Source: Kribbella sp. VKM Ac-2569 (lineage in GTDB: Bacteria; Actinomycetota; Actinomycetes; Propionibacteriales; Kribbellaceae). Taken from it: 64,000 bases of DNA. Below the pieces are notes generated by a model. That model made no database searches, had not been told where the DNA came from, and worked only from the letters and a program-made list of their open reading frames with translations. The stretch is from contig NZ_SGXJ01000002.1 of NCBI RefSeq assembly GCF_004216905.1, forward strand, positions 558,001 to 622,000, read 5' to 3'. The translations under genes and the position numbers were made by a program. This document shows, piece by piece, positions 33,251 through 43,038 of this stretch. Each line of letters opens with the position of its first letter. Position 1 is the first letter of the stretch.

Positions 33251-33730
33251 TCAAAGGGCCTGGAACAAGCCGGTTTCCCGGAACACGTCGTGCAGTCGCA
33301 GGACGACCTCGGTCGGCGGATGCATCGGTCCAGGTGGAGCCGCGAAGAATCCGGCCTCGAGGACTTCGTCCTCGCCAGGTCGCAGCGTGCCGGTCCAGCG
33401 GCGCGCCTCGAAGCAGAGCGCGAAGCATTGCACGAGATCGCCGTTCGGGTAGGTCAGCGTGTGTACGTCGGCGCGCGACAGGCTCGCGAACGGGACCAGG
33501 TCCTCCTCCGCAACAGTCAGCCCGGTCTCCTCGGAGAACTCGCGGGCCGCCGTACGACGGAAGCTGTCGCCTGGTTCTGCTCCGCCGGCGGGCAGCTCCC
33601 ACAGACCGGAGTCGCGACTTCTCTGGAACAGGATGCGATCGTCCGCATCGATCGCGAGGACCTGCGCACCGGGCAGCAACAGCAGGCGGGAGCCGACGTC
33701 GCGGCGGAGCTGGGCGAGGTAGGGGTCCAC
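33251..33730 (-). CDS. NUDIX hydrolase
   Basis: 159 residues. The NUDIX box reads GGAEPGDSFRRT...AAREFSEETGL; the first glutamate of Gx5E is Asp here, while the REFSEE core that binds Mg2+ is intact. N-terminal RDVGSRLLLLPGAQVLAIDADDRILF is usual for actinobacterial members. Hydrolyses a nucleoside-diphosphate-linked compound; substrate unknown. The start at 33730 lies only 18 nt from the divergent small gene at 33749. Confidence 0.9.
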   Translation of the reverse strand: MDPYLAQLRRDVGSRLLLLPGAQVLAIDADDRILFQRSRDSGLWELPAGGAEPGDSFRRTAAREFSEETGLTVAEEDLVPFASLSRADVHTLTYPNGDLVQCFALCFEARRWTGTLRPGEDEVLEAGFFAAPPGPMHPPTEVVLRLHDVFRETGLFQAL

Positions 33731-33748
33731 GAATGAGAGGGTAGAGCC

Positions 33749-33925
33749 GTGGACTGGGTGAGGCGGCGGGCGGGATCCCTGCTGGGGTTGGGTTTGATCG
33801 GCGGGCTGGTGTGGACGACGGTCGTCACCTTGTCGATGCCCGGCTGGTACGCGCCGGGTGAGGACTGCGCGCGCAAGGTCGGCGCGGTGGACGCGGTCGC
33901 GCGCACCAGTTGGTTCCCGCCGTGA
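33749..33925 (+). CDS. Small single-pass membrane protein
   Basis: 58 residues from a GTG with GAGAGGG upstream. Sequence: DWVRRRAG, then a hydrophobic helix (SLLGLGLIGGLVWTTVVTL), then an outside tail with one cysteine (APGEDCARKVG) ending SWFPP. Positive-inside rule gives N-in/C-out. Codon third positions are GC-rich, as in real genes. The abrupt end after WFPP could mean loss of a longer C-terminal domain. No known family. Confidence 0.5.
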   Translation: MDWVRRRAGSLLGLGLIGGLVWTTVVTLSMPGWYAPGEDCARKVGAVDAVARTSWFPP

Positions 33926-33970
33926 TCGCCGCCGCGCAATGGTCGCGCGCCGAACGCCCTGCCGACCTGG

Positions 33971-34837
33971 CTACGGAATGAACAGTCCGACCAGGTCGGC
34001 GCTGACCGCCCAGAGGTGTGCCGCGACCGATTCCTCGTAGCTCCGTGGGGATGATCGCGCGGACTTGCTCCTGACGAAGTACTGGCCGGTCGTCCGATCG
34101 AGGCCGGGCGCGGACGCCAGGTGGATCGAGGTGGCGGCACCGCCGGCCGGGGACTTCATGAACGGGCGCAGGACGGGCACGAACAGTCGCTGCACACGAC
34201 CCGGGTCGTCGGCTCCGAACGCGGTACTCACCAAGCCCGGATGTACCGCGTTGGCGGTGACCGCCGTGGCCCGCAGCTTTCTGGCCAGTTCGTAGCTGAA
34301 CAAAACGTTGGCGAGCTTGGACTGGTTGTACGCGCGGGATCCGGAGTAGGACCGGGTGCCCTGGAGGTCGTCGAAGTCGATGCGCCCGAACGTATGCGCG
34401 TTGGACGCGACCGTGACCACGCGAGCCGCAGCGCCCTGCTCAAGGCGCTCGAGGAGCAGATGGGTGAGCAGGTACGGCGCGAGGTGGTTGACGGCAAAGG
34501 TGTGCTCGAGGCCGTCCGCGGTGACATGCCTACTGTTCCAGTAGCCGCCGACGTTGTTGATCAGTACGTCGATCCGTGGCTCCTGCCGAAGCACTTCGTC
34601 GGCCAGTCGGCGGACCTCCGACTGCACGGACATATCCGCCACGAACACCTCGGCGGTCCCACCGGCCACCCGGATCTCCCGCGCCGTGTCGTCGGTGCGC
34701 CTGGTGTCGCGCCCGGTGACCAGCACCCGGGCGCCCATTGCCGCCAGGCCCAGCGCGGTTGCTTTGCCGATACCCGACGTACCCCCTGTGATCAGAACTG
34801 TCCTGCCGATCATGTGCCGACCACTGATCGAGTCCAT
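33971..34837 (-). CDS. Short-chain dehydrogenase/reductase (retinol-dehydrogenase-like)
   Basis: 288 residues. Cofactor turn TGGTSGIGKATALGLA, VLINNVGGYWNSR (NNxG), catalytic Ser near VTVASNAH and YNQSK (YxxxK) complete the classical SDR site. VTGRDTRR after strand 2 suggests NADP(H) preference. The sequence resembles retinol dehydrogenase/protochlorophyllide reductase-like SDRs; substrate unknown. ATG at 34837 has GGGGG upstream; an ATG at 34813 is the alternative. Confidence 0.88.
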   Translation of the reverse strand: MDSISGRHMIGRTVLITGGTSGIGKATALGLAAMGARVLVTGRDTRRTDDTAREIRVAGGTAEVFVADMSVQSEVRRLADEVLRQEPRIDVLINNVGGYWNSRHVTADGLEHTFAVNHLAPYLLTHLLLERLEQGAAARVVTVASNAHTFGRIDFDDLQGTRSYSGSRAYNQSKLANVLFSYELARKLRATAVTANAVHPGLVSTAFGADDPGRVQRLFVPVLRPFMKSPAGGAATSIHLASAPGLDRTTGQYFVRSKSARSSPRSYEESVAAHLWAVSADLVGLFIP

Positions 34838-35011
34838 CCGAGCCCCCGGCACGGACGCCACCTTGTCGCGACCCTGTCGGTCGCCCGGTGCAAGACCCGG
34901 CCGCACTGCTCTCAGCATCCGCTCCCCGCACGGTTCTGTCCATTGCCGCTCAGTTCAACGTTGACAGGGACGATTCGGCCGGGGACCCTGAGCGACAGGG
35001 GGCTGGTATTC

Positions 35012-35698
35012 ATGTCAGGTTCTGTTGCGTACCCGGTGCATGTGAACGCGGTGCTGGATCCGGGGACGTCCAGGTGGTTGTGGCTGGTGAAGTGGATCCT
35101 GGCGATCCCACACTGGGTCGTACTGCTGTTCCTCTGGATCGGTTTCCTGGTCTGCTCCGTGATCGCGTTCTTCGCGATCCTCTTCACCGAGCGCTACCCG
35201 CGCGCCCTCTTCGACTACAACGTCGGCGTGCTGCGGTGGTCGTGGCGTGTGAACTACTACGCCTACGGTGCGCTCGGCACCGACCAGTACCCGCCGTTCA
35301 CGCTCGGCGAGGTCGAGAGCTACCCGGCGCAGCTGTCGGTGGACTATCCCGAGCGCCTGTCCCGTGGCCTGGTCCTGGTGAAGTGGTGGCTGTTGGCGAT
35401 CCCGCACTACATCATCGTCGGCATCTTCACCGGCGGCGGCGCCTGGGCCGCCAACCGGTCCGACGACTGGGAGTGGAGCCTCGGCGGCGGCCTGGTCGGC
35501 GTACTCGTCCTCTTCGCCGCGATCGCGCTCGCCTTCACGGGGGCGTACCCGCGATCGCTCTACGACCTGATCCTCGGGCTGAACCGCTGGGCCTTGAGGG
35601 TCTCCGGGTACGCCGCCTTGATGACCGATGTCTATCCGCCGTTCCGCCTCGACCTCGGCGGCACCGATCCTGTCGTCGAGGTCCCGACGCCTGACTAA
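35012..35698 (+). CDS. DUF4389 membrane protein
   Basis: 228 residues with four membrane helices in two similar halves: RWLWLVKWILAIPHWVVLLFLW...YPRALFDYNVGVLRWSWRV and LVKWWLLAIPHYIIVG...YPRSLYDLILGLNRWALRV. The repeated LxxIPHxxxx and YPRxLxDxxxGxxRW motifs show an internal duplication typical of DUF4389. Function unknown. Stop codon overlaps that of the convergent BBE-type oxidoreductase. Confidence 0.88.
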   Translation: MSGSVAYPVHVNAVLDPGTSRWLWLVKWILAIPHWVVLLFLWIGFLVCSVIAFFAILFTERYPRALFDYNVGVLRWSWRVNYYAYGALGTDQYPPFTLGEVESYPAQLSVDYPERLSRGLVLVKWWLLAIPHYIIVGIFTGGGAWAANRSDDWEWSLGGGLVGVLVLFAAIALAFTGAYPRSLYDLILGLNRWALRVSGYAALMTDVYPPFRLDLGGTDPVVEVPTPD

Positions 35699-37074
35699 CA
35701 GGGCCAGCCGGGCTCGATGTTCTGGTTCAGATGGAAGACGTTCTCAGGGTCGTACTGGCACTTCACGCGCGCCAGCCGCTGGTAGTTCTCCTCGCCGAAC
35801 CCCGCGATCACCCGGTTCTGGCCTTCGTTGCCGATGAAGTTCAGGTACACGTACCCGGTGGCCCACTCGGCCAGGTCCGAGCACACGTCCCGCGCCCACC
35901 GGATCCCGCGCGCATCGTCGGCCGGATCGGACCACAGCCCGAACGGGTGCACGACCCACGCCGCCTGGCGATGCGGCTGCGGCCACTTGTCCGCACCCCG
36001 TTGTACGGCGCCACCCCACGGCAGGATCGCCTGTTGCGACGGTGACGGCGAGATCATGTCCGCCGACCGGCCGGCGAACGCCTCGACCGCGGGATCGGGG
36101 AACGACGCCAGATGTTCCCCGGACCAGTAGTTCCGGAACCCCGGCGGATCGTCGAGCGCCGATTGAATATCGGCGTACGGCATCTCCGCGACCAACTCGG
36201 CCTCCGGCTCCAGCGCGAACAGCGGCGCGAACACATCACGCATTTCCGCCTCGCTCCCGGCGTAGACCGCCGCCGCACCCACGATCAGCTGCCCCTGCAG
36301 GTGCGCGGGCACGAACTCTTCGGGCGGCCCGGTCAAATAGATCACGCCGCCACCGAGCTCTTCGGGCGCACCCGACTCGATGAGGTCCCGGTACGCACGC
36401 AGTACCGTCGGACCGTCCGACGCCGGCCACATCAGCAACGCCAACGTTGTCGAGGGCAACTGCTGGAGATGGAACGTCAGCGACGTCGCGACCCCGAAGT
36501 TCCCACCGCCGCCGTGCAGCGCCCAGAACAGCTCGGTGTTCTTCGTCTCGTCCGCGATCAGCAGCCGTCCGTCCGCGGTGACGAGCTCCACCGAGATCAG
36601 CGCGTCACACGCGAGCCCGTACTTGCGTTCCAGCCAACCGGACCCGCCGCCGAGCGTCAGGCCCGCGATCCCGGTCGTCGACGCCCGTCCACCGGTCGTC
36701 GCCAGCAGGTACTTCTGGCAGGCCCGATCGAGATCACCCCAGGTCGCGCCCCCGCCGACCCGCGCGATCCGGGCGAACGGATCGATCTGAACGCTGTTCA
36801 TCCGCCGCAGATCGACGACCAGGCCGCCGTCGGTGACCGCGGTCCCCGCCACCCCGTGCCCGCCACCGCGAACCGCGATCTCCAGCTCCTGATCGGCGCC
36901 GTACCGCAGTGCCGCCTGGACGTCGCCCACCGATTCGCACTGGGCGATCATCGCGGGCCGCTTGTCGATCATCCCGTTGAAGACCGTGCGTGCGTCGTCG
37001 TACGCCGCGTCGGTGTCGCGCAGCAGCACTCCGCCGAAACCCGGTGGCCGCAGCTGTTCGATGAGTTCGGACAT
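35695..37074 (-). CDS. FAD-linked oxidoreductase of the berberine-bridge-enzyme type
   Basis: 459 residues. PCMH-type FAD domain with RGGGHGVAGTAV, in which H73 should carry covalent FAD; the second, cysteinyl attachment site is replaced by Ser (GGRASTTGIAGL, S133), so the flavin is probably only monocovalently bound. The C-terminus has the BBE element (GEENYQRLARVKCQYDPENVFHLNQNI). Members oxidise sugars, alkaloids or secondary metabolites with O2. ATG at 37074 with GGGGGATCC upstream. Confidence 0.9.
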   Translation of the reverse strand: MSELIEQLRPPGFGGVLLRDTDAAYDDARTVFNGMIDKRPAMIAQCESVGDVQAALRYGADQELEIAVRGGGHGVAGTAVTDGGLVVDLRRMNSVQIDPFARIARVGGGATWGDLDRACQKYLLATTGGRASTTGIAGLTLGGGSGWLERKYGLACDALISVELVTADGRLLIADETKNTELFWALHGGGGNFGVATSLTFHLQQLPSTTLALLMWPASDGPTVLRAYRDLIESGAPEELGGGVIYLTGPPEEFVPAHLQGQLIVGAAAVYAGSEAEMRDVFAPLFALEPEAELVAEMPYADIQSALDDPPGFRNYWSGEHLASFPDPAVEAFAGRSADMISPSPSQQAILPWGGAVQRGADKWPQPHRQAAWVVHPFGLWSDPADDARGIRWARDVCSDLAEWATGYVYLNFIGNEGQNRVIAGFGEENYQRLARVKCQYDPENVFHLNQNIEPGWPC

Positions 37075-37255
37075 GGTGGATCCCCCTTGCTCACTCCCCC
37101 AGGCGATCCATCGATCGTCCATCGCGGCACCCGCCGGGTCAACGCCAGGCCGATTACCGCGTCATCACACGATCGGCTGTCCACCAAGGGCTTTCGCGCG
37201 ATCACGCCCCGAGACGATCTGGGCTCACCCGCCGTACGTCGGTAGTGTTCGAGGT

Positions 37256-38479
<1,224 letters not shown>

Positions 38480-38501
38480 CTCGCCGGTAACCTCAGGCGG
38501 T

Positions 38502-39953
38502 ATGGCTGAGGTCGTCATCATCGGGTCCGGGTTCGCCGGGCTGTGCATGGGCATCAAACTGCAGCAGGCAGGGTGTGAGGACTTCGTCATCCTCGAGAAG
38601 GCGGACGACCTCGGCGGCACCTGGCGGGACAACACGTATCCCGGCTGCGCCTGCGACATCCCGTCGTACCTCTACTCGTTCTCGTTCGAGCAGAACCCGC
38701 GCTGGACGCGGATGTTCGCGCCCTGGGACGAGATCCTGGCGTACCTGCGGCACTGCGCGGACAAGTACGGCATCGCGGACAAGATCCGGTACGGCGCCGA
38801 GGTCACCGAAGCCGTCTTCGACGAGGCGACCGGCCGCTGGACCGTCACGGTCAACGGCGACGAGACGATCGAGACCCAGTCCCTCGTGGCCGGCGTCGGC
38901 AGCCTGCACCGGCCGAAGCTCCCGGACCTCCCGGGCCTCGACTCGTTCGCCGGTACGACGTTCCACTCGGCCGTCTGGGATCACTCGGCCGACCTGCGCG
39001 GCCGGAACGTGGCGGTGATCGGGACCGGCGCGTCAGCGATCCAATTCGTGCCGCAGATCGCTCCGCAGGTGGCCCAGCTGGACGTGTATCAGCGGACGCC
39101 ACCGTGGGTGACGCCGAAGCCGGACCGCTCGATCGGCGGCTGGGAGCGCGCGCTGCACAAACGGTTCCCGGCCGGCCAGCGGGCGATCCGCAACGTCATC
39201 TACTGGGGTCTCGAGGGTCGCGGCGCGGGCTTCGCCGGGAACCCGAAGTTGATGAAAGGCCTCGAAATACAGGCGAAACGGCACCTGCACAAGCAGGTCA
39301 CCGATCCTGAGCTACGGGCGAAACTGACCCCGGACTACCAGATCGGCTGCAAGCGGATCCTGATCTCGAACGACTACTACCCCGCGCTCACCCGGCCGAA
39401 CGTCGACCTCGTCAGCACGCCGATCACCCGGGTCACCCCGACCGGCGTCGTCACCGCCGACGGCACCGAACGGGCCTGCGACACGATCGTGCTCGGCACC
39501 GGGTTCGACGTCTCGGCGAACCTGACCCGGATGCCGATCCTCGGCAAGGACGGCGTCGACCTCGCCGACCACTGGAAACGCAACGGCATCGGCGCACACC
39601 TCGGCATCACGGTCGCCGGCTACCCGAACCTGTTCCTGCTGGTCGGCCCGAACACGCTCCTCGGCCACTCCTCGATGGTGTTCATGATCGAGGCCCAGGT
39701 CCGGTACGTCATGCAGGCCCTCCACCTGCTCCGGCGGCGCAACGCGTCGTACGTCGAGGTCCGCGAGGAGGTCCAGGAACGGTTCGTCGACACCGTCCAG
39801 GGCGAGCTCGGCTCCACGGTCTGGCAGTCCGGCTGCACGAGCTGGTACCTGGACGCGGCCGGGCGGAACTCCACGATCTGGCCGGAGTGGACGATGTCGT
39901 ACTGGCGCCGCACCCGGCGGCTCGATCCGGCGGACTTCGCAGTAGTCCACTAG
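38502..39953 (+). CDS. Flavin-containing (Baeyer-Villiger-type) monooxygenase
   Basis: 483 residues. FAD-binding GSGFAG (8-13), GGTWRDNTYPGCACDIPSYLYSFSF, and a second Rossmann motif VIGTGASAIQFVPQI for NADPH. The Baeyer-Villiger fingerprint FxGxxxHxxxWP is nearly present as FAGTTFHSAVWDH (the final Pro is Asp). Oxidises ketones or heteroatoms; substrate unknown. Close spacing suggests co-transcription with the LarA-like gene. Closed by a perfect hairpin. Confidence 0.9.
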   Translation: MAEVVIIGSGFAGLCMGIKLQQAGCEDFVILEKADDLGGTWRDNTYPGCACDIPSYLYSFSFEQNPRWTRMFAPWDEILAYLRHCADKYGIADKIRYGAEVTEAVFDEATGRWTVTVNGDETIETQSLVAGVGSLHRPKLPDLPGLDSFAGTTFHSAVWDHSADLRGRNVAVIGTGASAIQFVPQIAPQVAQLDVYQRTPPWVTPKPDRSIGGWERALHKRFPAGQRAIRNVIYWGLEGRGAGFAGNPKLMKGLEIQAKRHLHKQVTDPELRAKLTPDYQIGCKRILISNDYYPALTRPNVDLVSTPITRVTPTGVVTADGTERACDTIVLGTGFDVSANLTRMPILGKDGVDLADHWKRNGIGAHLGITVAGYPNLFLLVGPNTLLGHSSMVFMIEAQVRYVMQALHLLRRRNASYVEVREEVQERFVDTVQGELGSTVWQSGCTSWYLDAAGRNSTIWPEWTMSYWRRTRRLDPADFAVVH

Positions 39954-39959
39954 GGGATG

Positions 39960-39988
39960 ACCCGGACTCCTTCAGTAGGAGTCCGGGT
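39960..39988 (+). terminator. Hairpin terminator
   Basis: ACCCGGACTCC and GGAGTCCGGGT form a perfect 11-bp stem with a 7-nt loop, 6 nt after the monooxygenase stop codon. Confidence 0.85.
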
Positions 39989-40071
39989 GCCCCGGCGTAC
40001 GACCTTGGGATGAAGGAAAGACCGATCCGGAGGCCGATGTTTCGCGGGCGCCGTTGAAGGACTCTTGAGAC

Positions 40072-40167
40072 ATGGAAATCCTTCAGATCGCCGGAGCGGC
40101 AGTCATCGTGATCGGCATCGTGATCACGGCGCTGATCGCCATCATCCCGTCAGTTGTCGACCGATAA
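40072..40167 (+). CDS. 31-residue membrane microprotein
   Basis: Short open frame encoding MEILQIAGAAVIVIGIVI and TALIAIIPSVVDR: one long hydrophobic helix of about 24 residues and a charged end. It has AAGGACTC upstream, lies in its own gap after a terminator and stops 2 nt from the convergent cystathionine beta-synthase gene. No homologue recognised; if real it is a membrane microprotein. Confidence 0.45.
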   Translation: MEILQIAGAAVIVIGIVITALIAIIPSVVDR

Positions 40168-40169
40168 CG

Positions 40170-41543
40170 TCAGTCGGCGGACAAGTGGACCAGTAGGTCC
40201 TGCCGGGTCAGTACGCCCACCGGCTTGCCGTCGTCCAGAACCATCAGGGCGTCCCCACCCTCGAGCAACTCGACCGCCTTCGTGACCGGTTCGCCGGCGC
40301 CCAGGGACGGGAGCGCCGCGTCCATGTGCTGCTCGACCATGTCGGCCAGCCGCGCCTTGCCGGAGTACAGGGCGTCCATCAACGTCCGCTCCGACACCGC
40401 GCCGGCCACCTCGGCCGCCATCACCGGCGGCTCCGCACGGACGACGGGCATCTGGGAGACGCCGTACTCACGGAGGATCGCGACCGCCTCGGCGATCGTC
40501 TCGTGCGGGTGGGTGTGCACCAGCGGCGGCAGGCTGCCGTCCTTGCCGGCCAGCACGTCACCGAGCGTCGTGCCCTGCTTGGTGTGCGCGAGGAACCCGT
40601 ACTGCGCCAGCCAGTCGTCGTTGAACACCTTGGTCAGGTAGCCGCGGCCGCCGTCCGGCAGCAGGACCACGATGACGGCTTCGGGGTCGTCGAGCTCCTT
40701 CGCCAGCTTGATGGCCGCCGCGGCGGCCATCCCGGCGGAGCCGCCGACCAGCATCGCCTCCTCGCGGGCGAGCCGCCGGGTGAGCGCGAACGAGTCCGCG
40801 TCCGACACCTCGATGATCCGGTCGCAGATGTTGCGGTCGTACGTCTCCGGCCAGAAGTCCTCGCCGACACCCTCGACCAGGTACGGCCGGCCGGTACCGC
40901 CGGAGTAGACCGAGCCCTCCGGGTCGGCGCCGACGATCTGGACCCGCCCGCCGGAGACCTCCTTCAGGTACCTGCCGGTGCCGGTGACCGTGCCGCCGGT
41001 GCCGACGCCCGCAACGAAGTGCGTGATCTTGCCGTCGGTCTGCTCCCAGAGCTCCGGACCGGTGGTCTCGTAGTGCGAGCGGGGGTTGTTCTGGTTCGCG
41101 TACTGGTTCGGCTTCCAGGCACCCTCGATCTCGCGGACGAGACGGTCGGAGACGTTGTAGTACGAGTCCGGGTGCTCAGGGGCGACCGCGGTCGGGCAGA
41201 CCACGACGTCGGCGCCGTACGCCTTGAGCACGTTGCGCTTGTCCTCGCTGACCTTGTCCGGGCAGACGAAGACGCACTTGTAGCCCTTCTGCTGGGCGAC
41301 CATCGCGAGCCCGACGCCGGTGTTGCCGGACGTCGGCTCGACGATCGTGCCGCCGGGCTTGAGCTCGCCGGAGGCCTCGGCGGCCTCGATCATCCGGACC
41401 GCGATCCGGTCCTTCACCGAGCCGCCCGGGTTGAAGTACTCGACCTTGGCGAGCACCAGCGGCTTGGCGCCGTCTGTCGTTTTCGTCAGCCGCACCAGCG
41501 GGGTGTTGCCGACCAGGTCCAGGAGTGATTCTGCGTAGCGCAC
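40170..41543 (-). CDS. cbs: Cystathionine beta-synthase
   Basis: 457 residues. Residues 1-320: fold-type II PLP enzyme with K44 in NPGGSVKDR, TSGNTGVGLA, GTGGTVTGTGRYLKE and GGSAGMAAAAAIK. Residues ~335-457: two CBS domains (THPHETIAEAVAIL..., LLEGGDALMVLDDGKPVGVLTRQDLL), which may bind SAM or an adenosyl nucleotide. Condenses serine and homocysteine into cystathionine. GTG start; TACAGT ends 7 nt before it on the minus strand, the geometry of a leaderless transcript (41544-41556). Confidence 0.93.
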   Translation of the reverse strand: MRYAESLLDLVGNTPLVRLTKTTDGAKPLVLAKVEYFNPGGSVKDRIAVRMIEAAEASGELKPGGTIVEPTSGNTGVGLAMVAQQKGYKCVFVCPDKVSEDKRNVLKAYGADVVVCPTAVAPEHPDSYYNVSDRLVREIEGAWKPNQYANQNNPRSHYETTGPELWEQTDGKITHFVAGVGTGGTVTGTGRYLKEVSGGRVQIVGADPEGSVYSGGTGRPYLVEGVGEDFWPETYDRNICDRIIEVSDADSFALTRRLAREEAMLVGGSAGMAAAAAIKLAKELDDPEAVIVVLLPDGGRGYLTKVFNDDWLAQYGFLAHTKQGTTLGDVLAGKDGSLPPLVHTHPHETIAEAVAILREYGVSQMPVVRAEPPVMAAEVAGAVSERTLMDALYSGKARLADMVEQHMDAALPSLGAGEPVTKAVELLEGGDALMVLDDGKPVGVLTRQDLLVHLSAD

Positions 41544-41621
41544 GATCTTTACTGTAGTGATGTGCGCGTCGTTCCCCTATTTTCACTTGCGTCGGCGTAA
41601 CTGCGTGTAATCCTTGTACTC

Positions 41622-42638
41622 ATGAGTAGAGCCAGGGCAGCCAAGAAGCTGGCCCAGGCCGCAGCCTTCGGGGGCGGGGGACTCGGACTCATCGGTGCCA
41701 CGTTGTACGGCGTACTGACCGCTGAGGCCGAGTACGCGAAGCGCGTGATCGGACCGATGCGTTACTACCCGACTCCGGGCAACGGTCTGTACGGCCGGTA
41801 TCCAGGACATCCGATCACGTTCGCCATGCTCGGCGACTCGAGTGCCGCGGGCTACGGCACCGACTCGCCGGACGAGACCCCCGGGGTGCTGCTCGCCTCC
41901 GGGCTCGCCGAGCTGGCCGAGCGATCGGTCCGGCTGGTCGACGTCTCCAAGACCGGGGCGAAGTCGACCGATCTCGCAGCGCAGGTGGACGCCGCGCTGC
42001 AGGCCGGGCCGCATGTCGCGGTGATCCTGATCGGGGCGAACGATGTGAAGGCGAAGATGCCTCCGTCGACATCGGTCCGCTTGCTGTCCACCGCCGTACG
42101 CCGGTTGCGCGCCGCGAACTGTGAGGTGGTGGTGGGTACCTGCCCCGACCTCGGAGTGATCCGGACGATCCAGCCGCCGTTGCGATGGGTCGCCCGGTCC
42201 TGGAGCCACCGGCTGGCCGCCGCTCAGACCATCGCAGTCGTCGAAGCAGGCGGCCGCTCCGTGTCACTCGGCACGCTGCTCGGCGAGGTGTTCCGCACCA
42301 ACCCGTCGATGTGGGGCCGGGACAACTTCCACCCGTCGGCCACCGGGTACGCCGCCGCGTCGGCCGCGCTGCTGCCGTCGATGGCAGCCGCGATGGGCGT
42401 CGGGACCGAGTCGTTCGTGCACCCGGAGCAGTTCCGCGGCGAGGCGATCCTGCCGATCGCGGAGGCCGCCGTACTGGCTGCTCGCCAGGCCGGCACTGAG
42501 GTCGCCGCCACCGAGGTCGCTGGGCGGGAACGCGGCCCGCGGGGTCGGTGGGCCGCCCTGCGGCACCGGCGCCGGCACCCGAAGGCGGAGGTCGAGAAGG
42601 TCGAGGACGGCGTCGACCCGGTACCGGTCGGTCAATAG
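41622..42638 (+). CDS. SGNH/GDSL hydrolase, membrane-anchored or exported
   Basis: 338 residues. A hydrophobic stretch at 11-33 (AQAAAFGGGGLGLIGATLYGV) is a signal anchor. Catalytic S73 lies in MLGDSSAAG; GANDV is block III; DNFHPSATGY holds the Asp-His pair. Such actinobacterial enzymes are lipases/esterases or acylhydrolases acting on cell-envelope lipids. The basic C-terminal tail (RGPRGRWAALRHRRRH) is disordered. Divergent from cystathionine beta-synthase. Confidence 0.88.
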   Translation: MSRARAAKKLAQAAAFGGGGLGLIGATLYGVLTAEAEYAKRVIGPMRYYPTPGNGLYGRYPGHPITFAMLGDSSAAGYGTDSPDETPGVLLASGLAELAERSVRLVDVSKTGAKSTDLAAQVDAALQAGPHVAVILIGANDVKAKMPPSTSVRLLSTAVRRLRAANCEVVVGTCPDLGVIRTIQPPLRWVARSWSHRLAAAQTIAVVEAGGRSVSLGTLLGEVFRTNPSMWGRDNFHPSATGYAAASAALLPSMAAAMGVGTESFVHPEQFRGEAILPIAEAAVLAARQAGTEVAATEVAGRERGPRGRWAALRHRRRHPKAEVEKVEDGVDPVPVGQ

Positions 42639-42753
42639 TTGTTGGACTTGTGCGTCCGCTGAGCGGGGACTTTCATGTCGGGAGTCTTGCCTCCGGGCGG
42701 CCACGTGGTGCACAGTCGATAACTACGCGGTACCCCGATAACGGGAGGCGAAG

Positions 42754-42984
42754 ATGGGCTTGAACCACTCCGAGGAGACGCATCAGCGTTTGGTGGAGGC
42801 CGTGCCCAGATGCACCGGACGCGCAATGACCGAGTGGTTCCAGCTGATGAACGACGGACCGTCGTTCCTGCGCTTCGACGACAGAGTGAGATGGCTAGCC
42901 GGCGAGTACGCACTCGCGCACGGGCACGCTACCGCCATCGTCCATGAGTTTGATCTGGTCAAGGCGCATCGGCGAATGGGCTGA
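42754..42984 (+). CDS. DUF4287 domain small protein
   Basis: 76 residues. The order TGRAMTEWFQLMNDGP, RFDDRVRWLAGEYALAHGHATAIVHEF is the compact helical DUF4287 module. Function unknown; often found as a stand-alone protein. ATG with GGGAGGCG upstream. Confidence 0.85.
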   Translation: MGLNHSEETHQRLVEAVPRCTGRAMTEWFQLMNDGPSFLRFDDRVRWLAGEYALAHGHATAIVHEFDLVKAHRRMG

Positions 42985-43038
42985 GCCGCAAAGGAGACGA
43001 CTCGAAGGCCTGCCCTTTCAGGTGGAGGGGCAGGTCTT

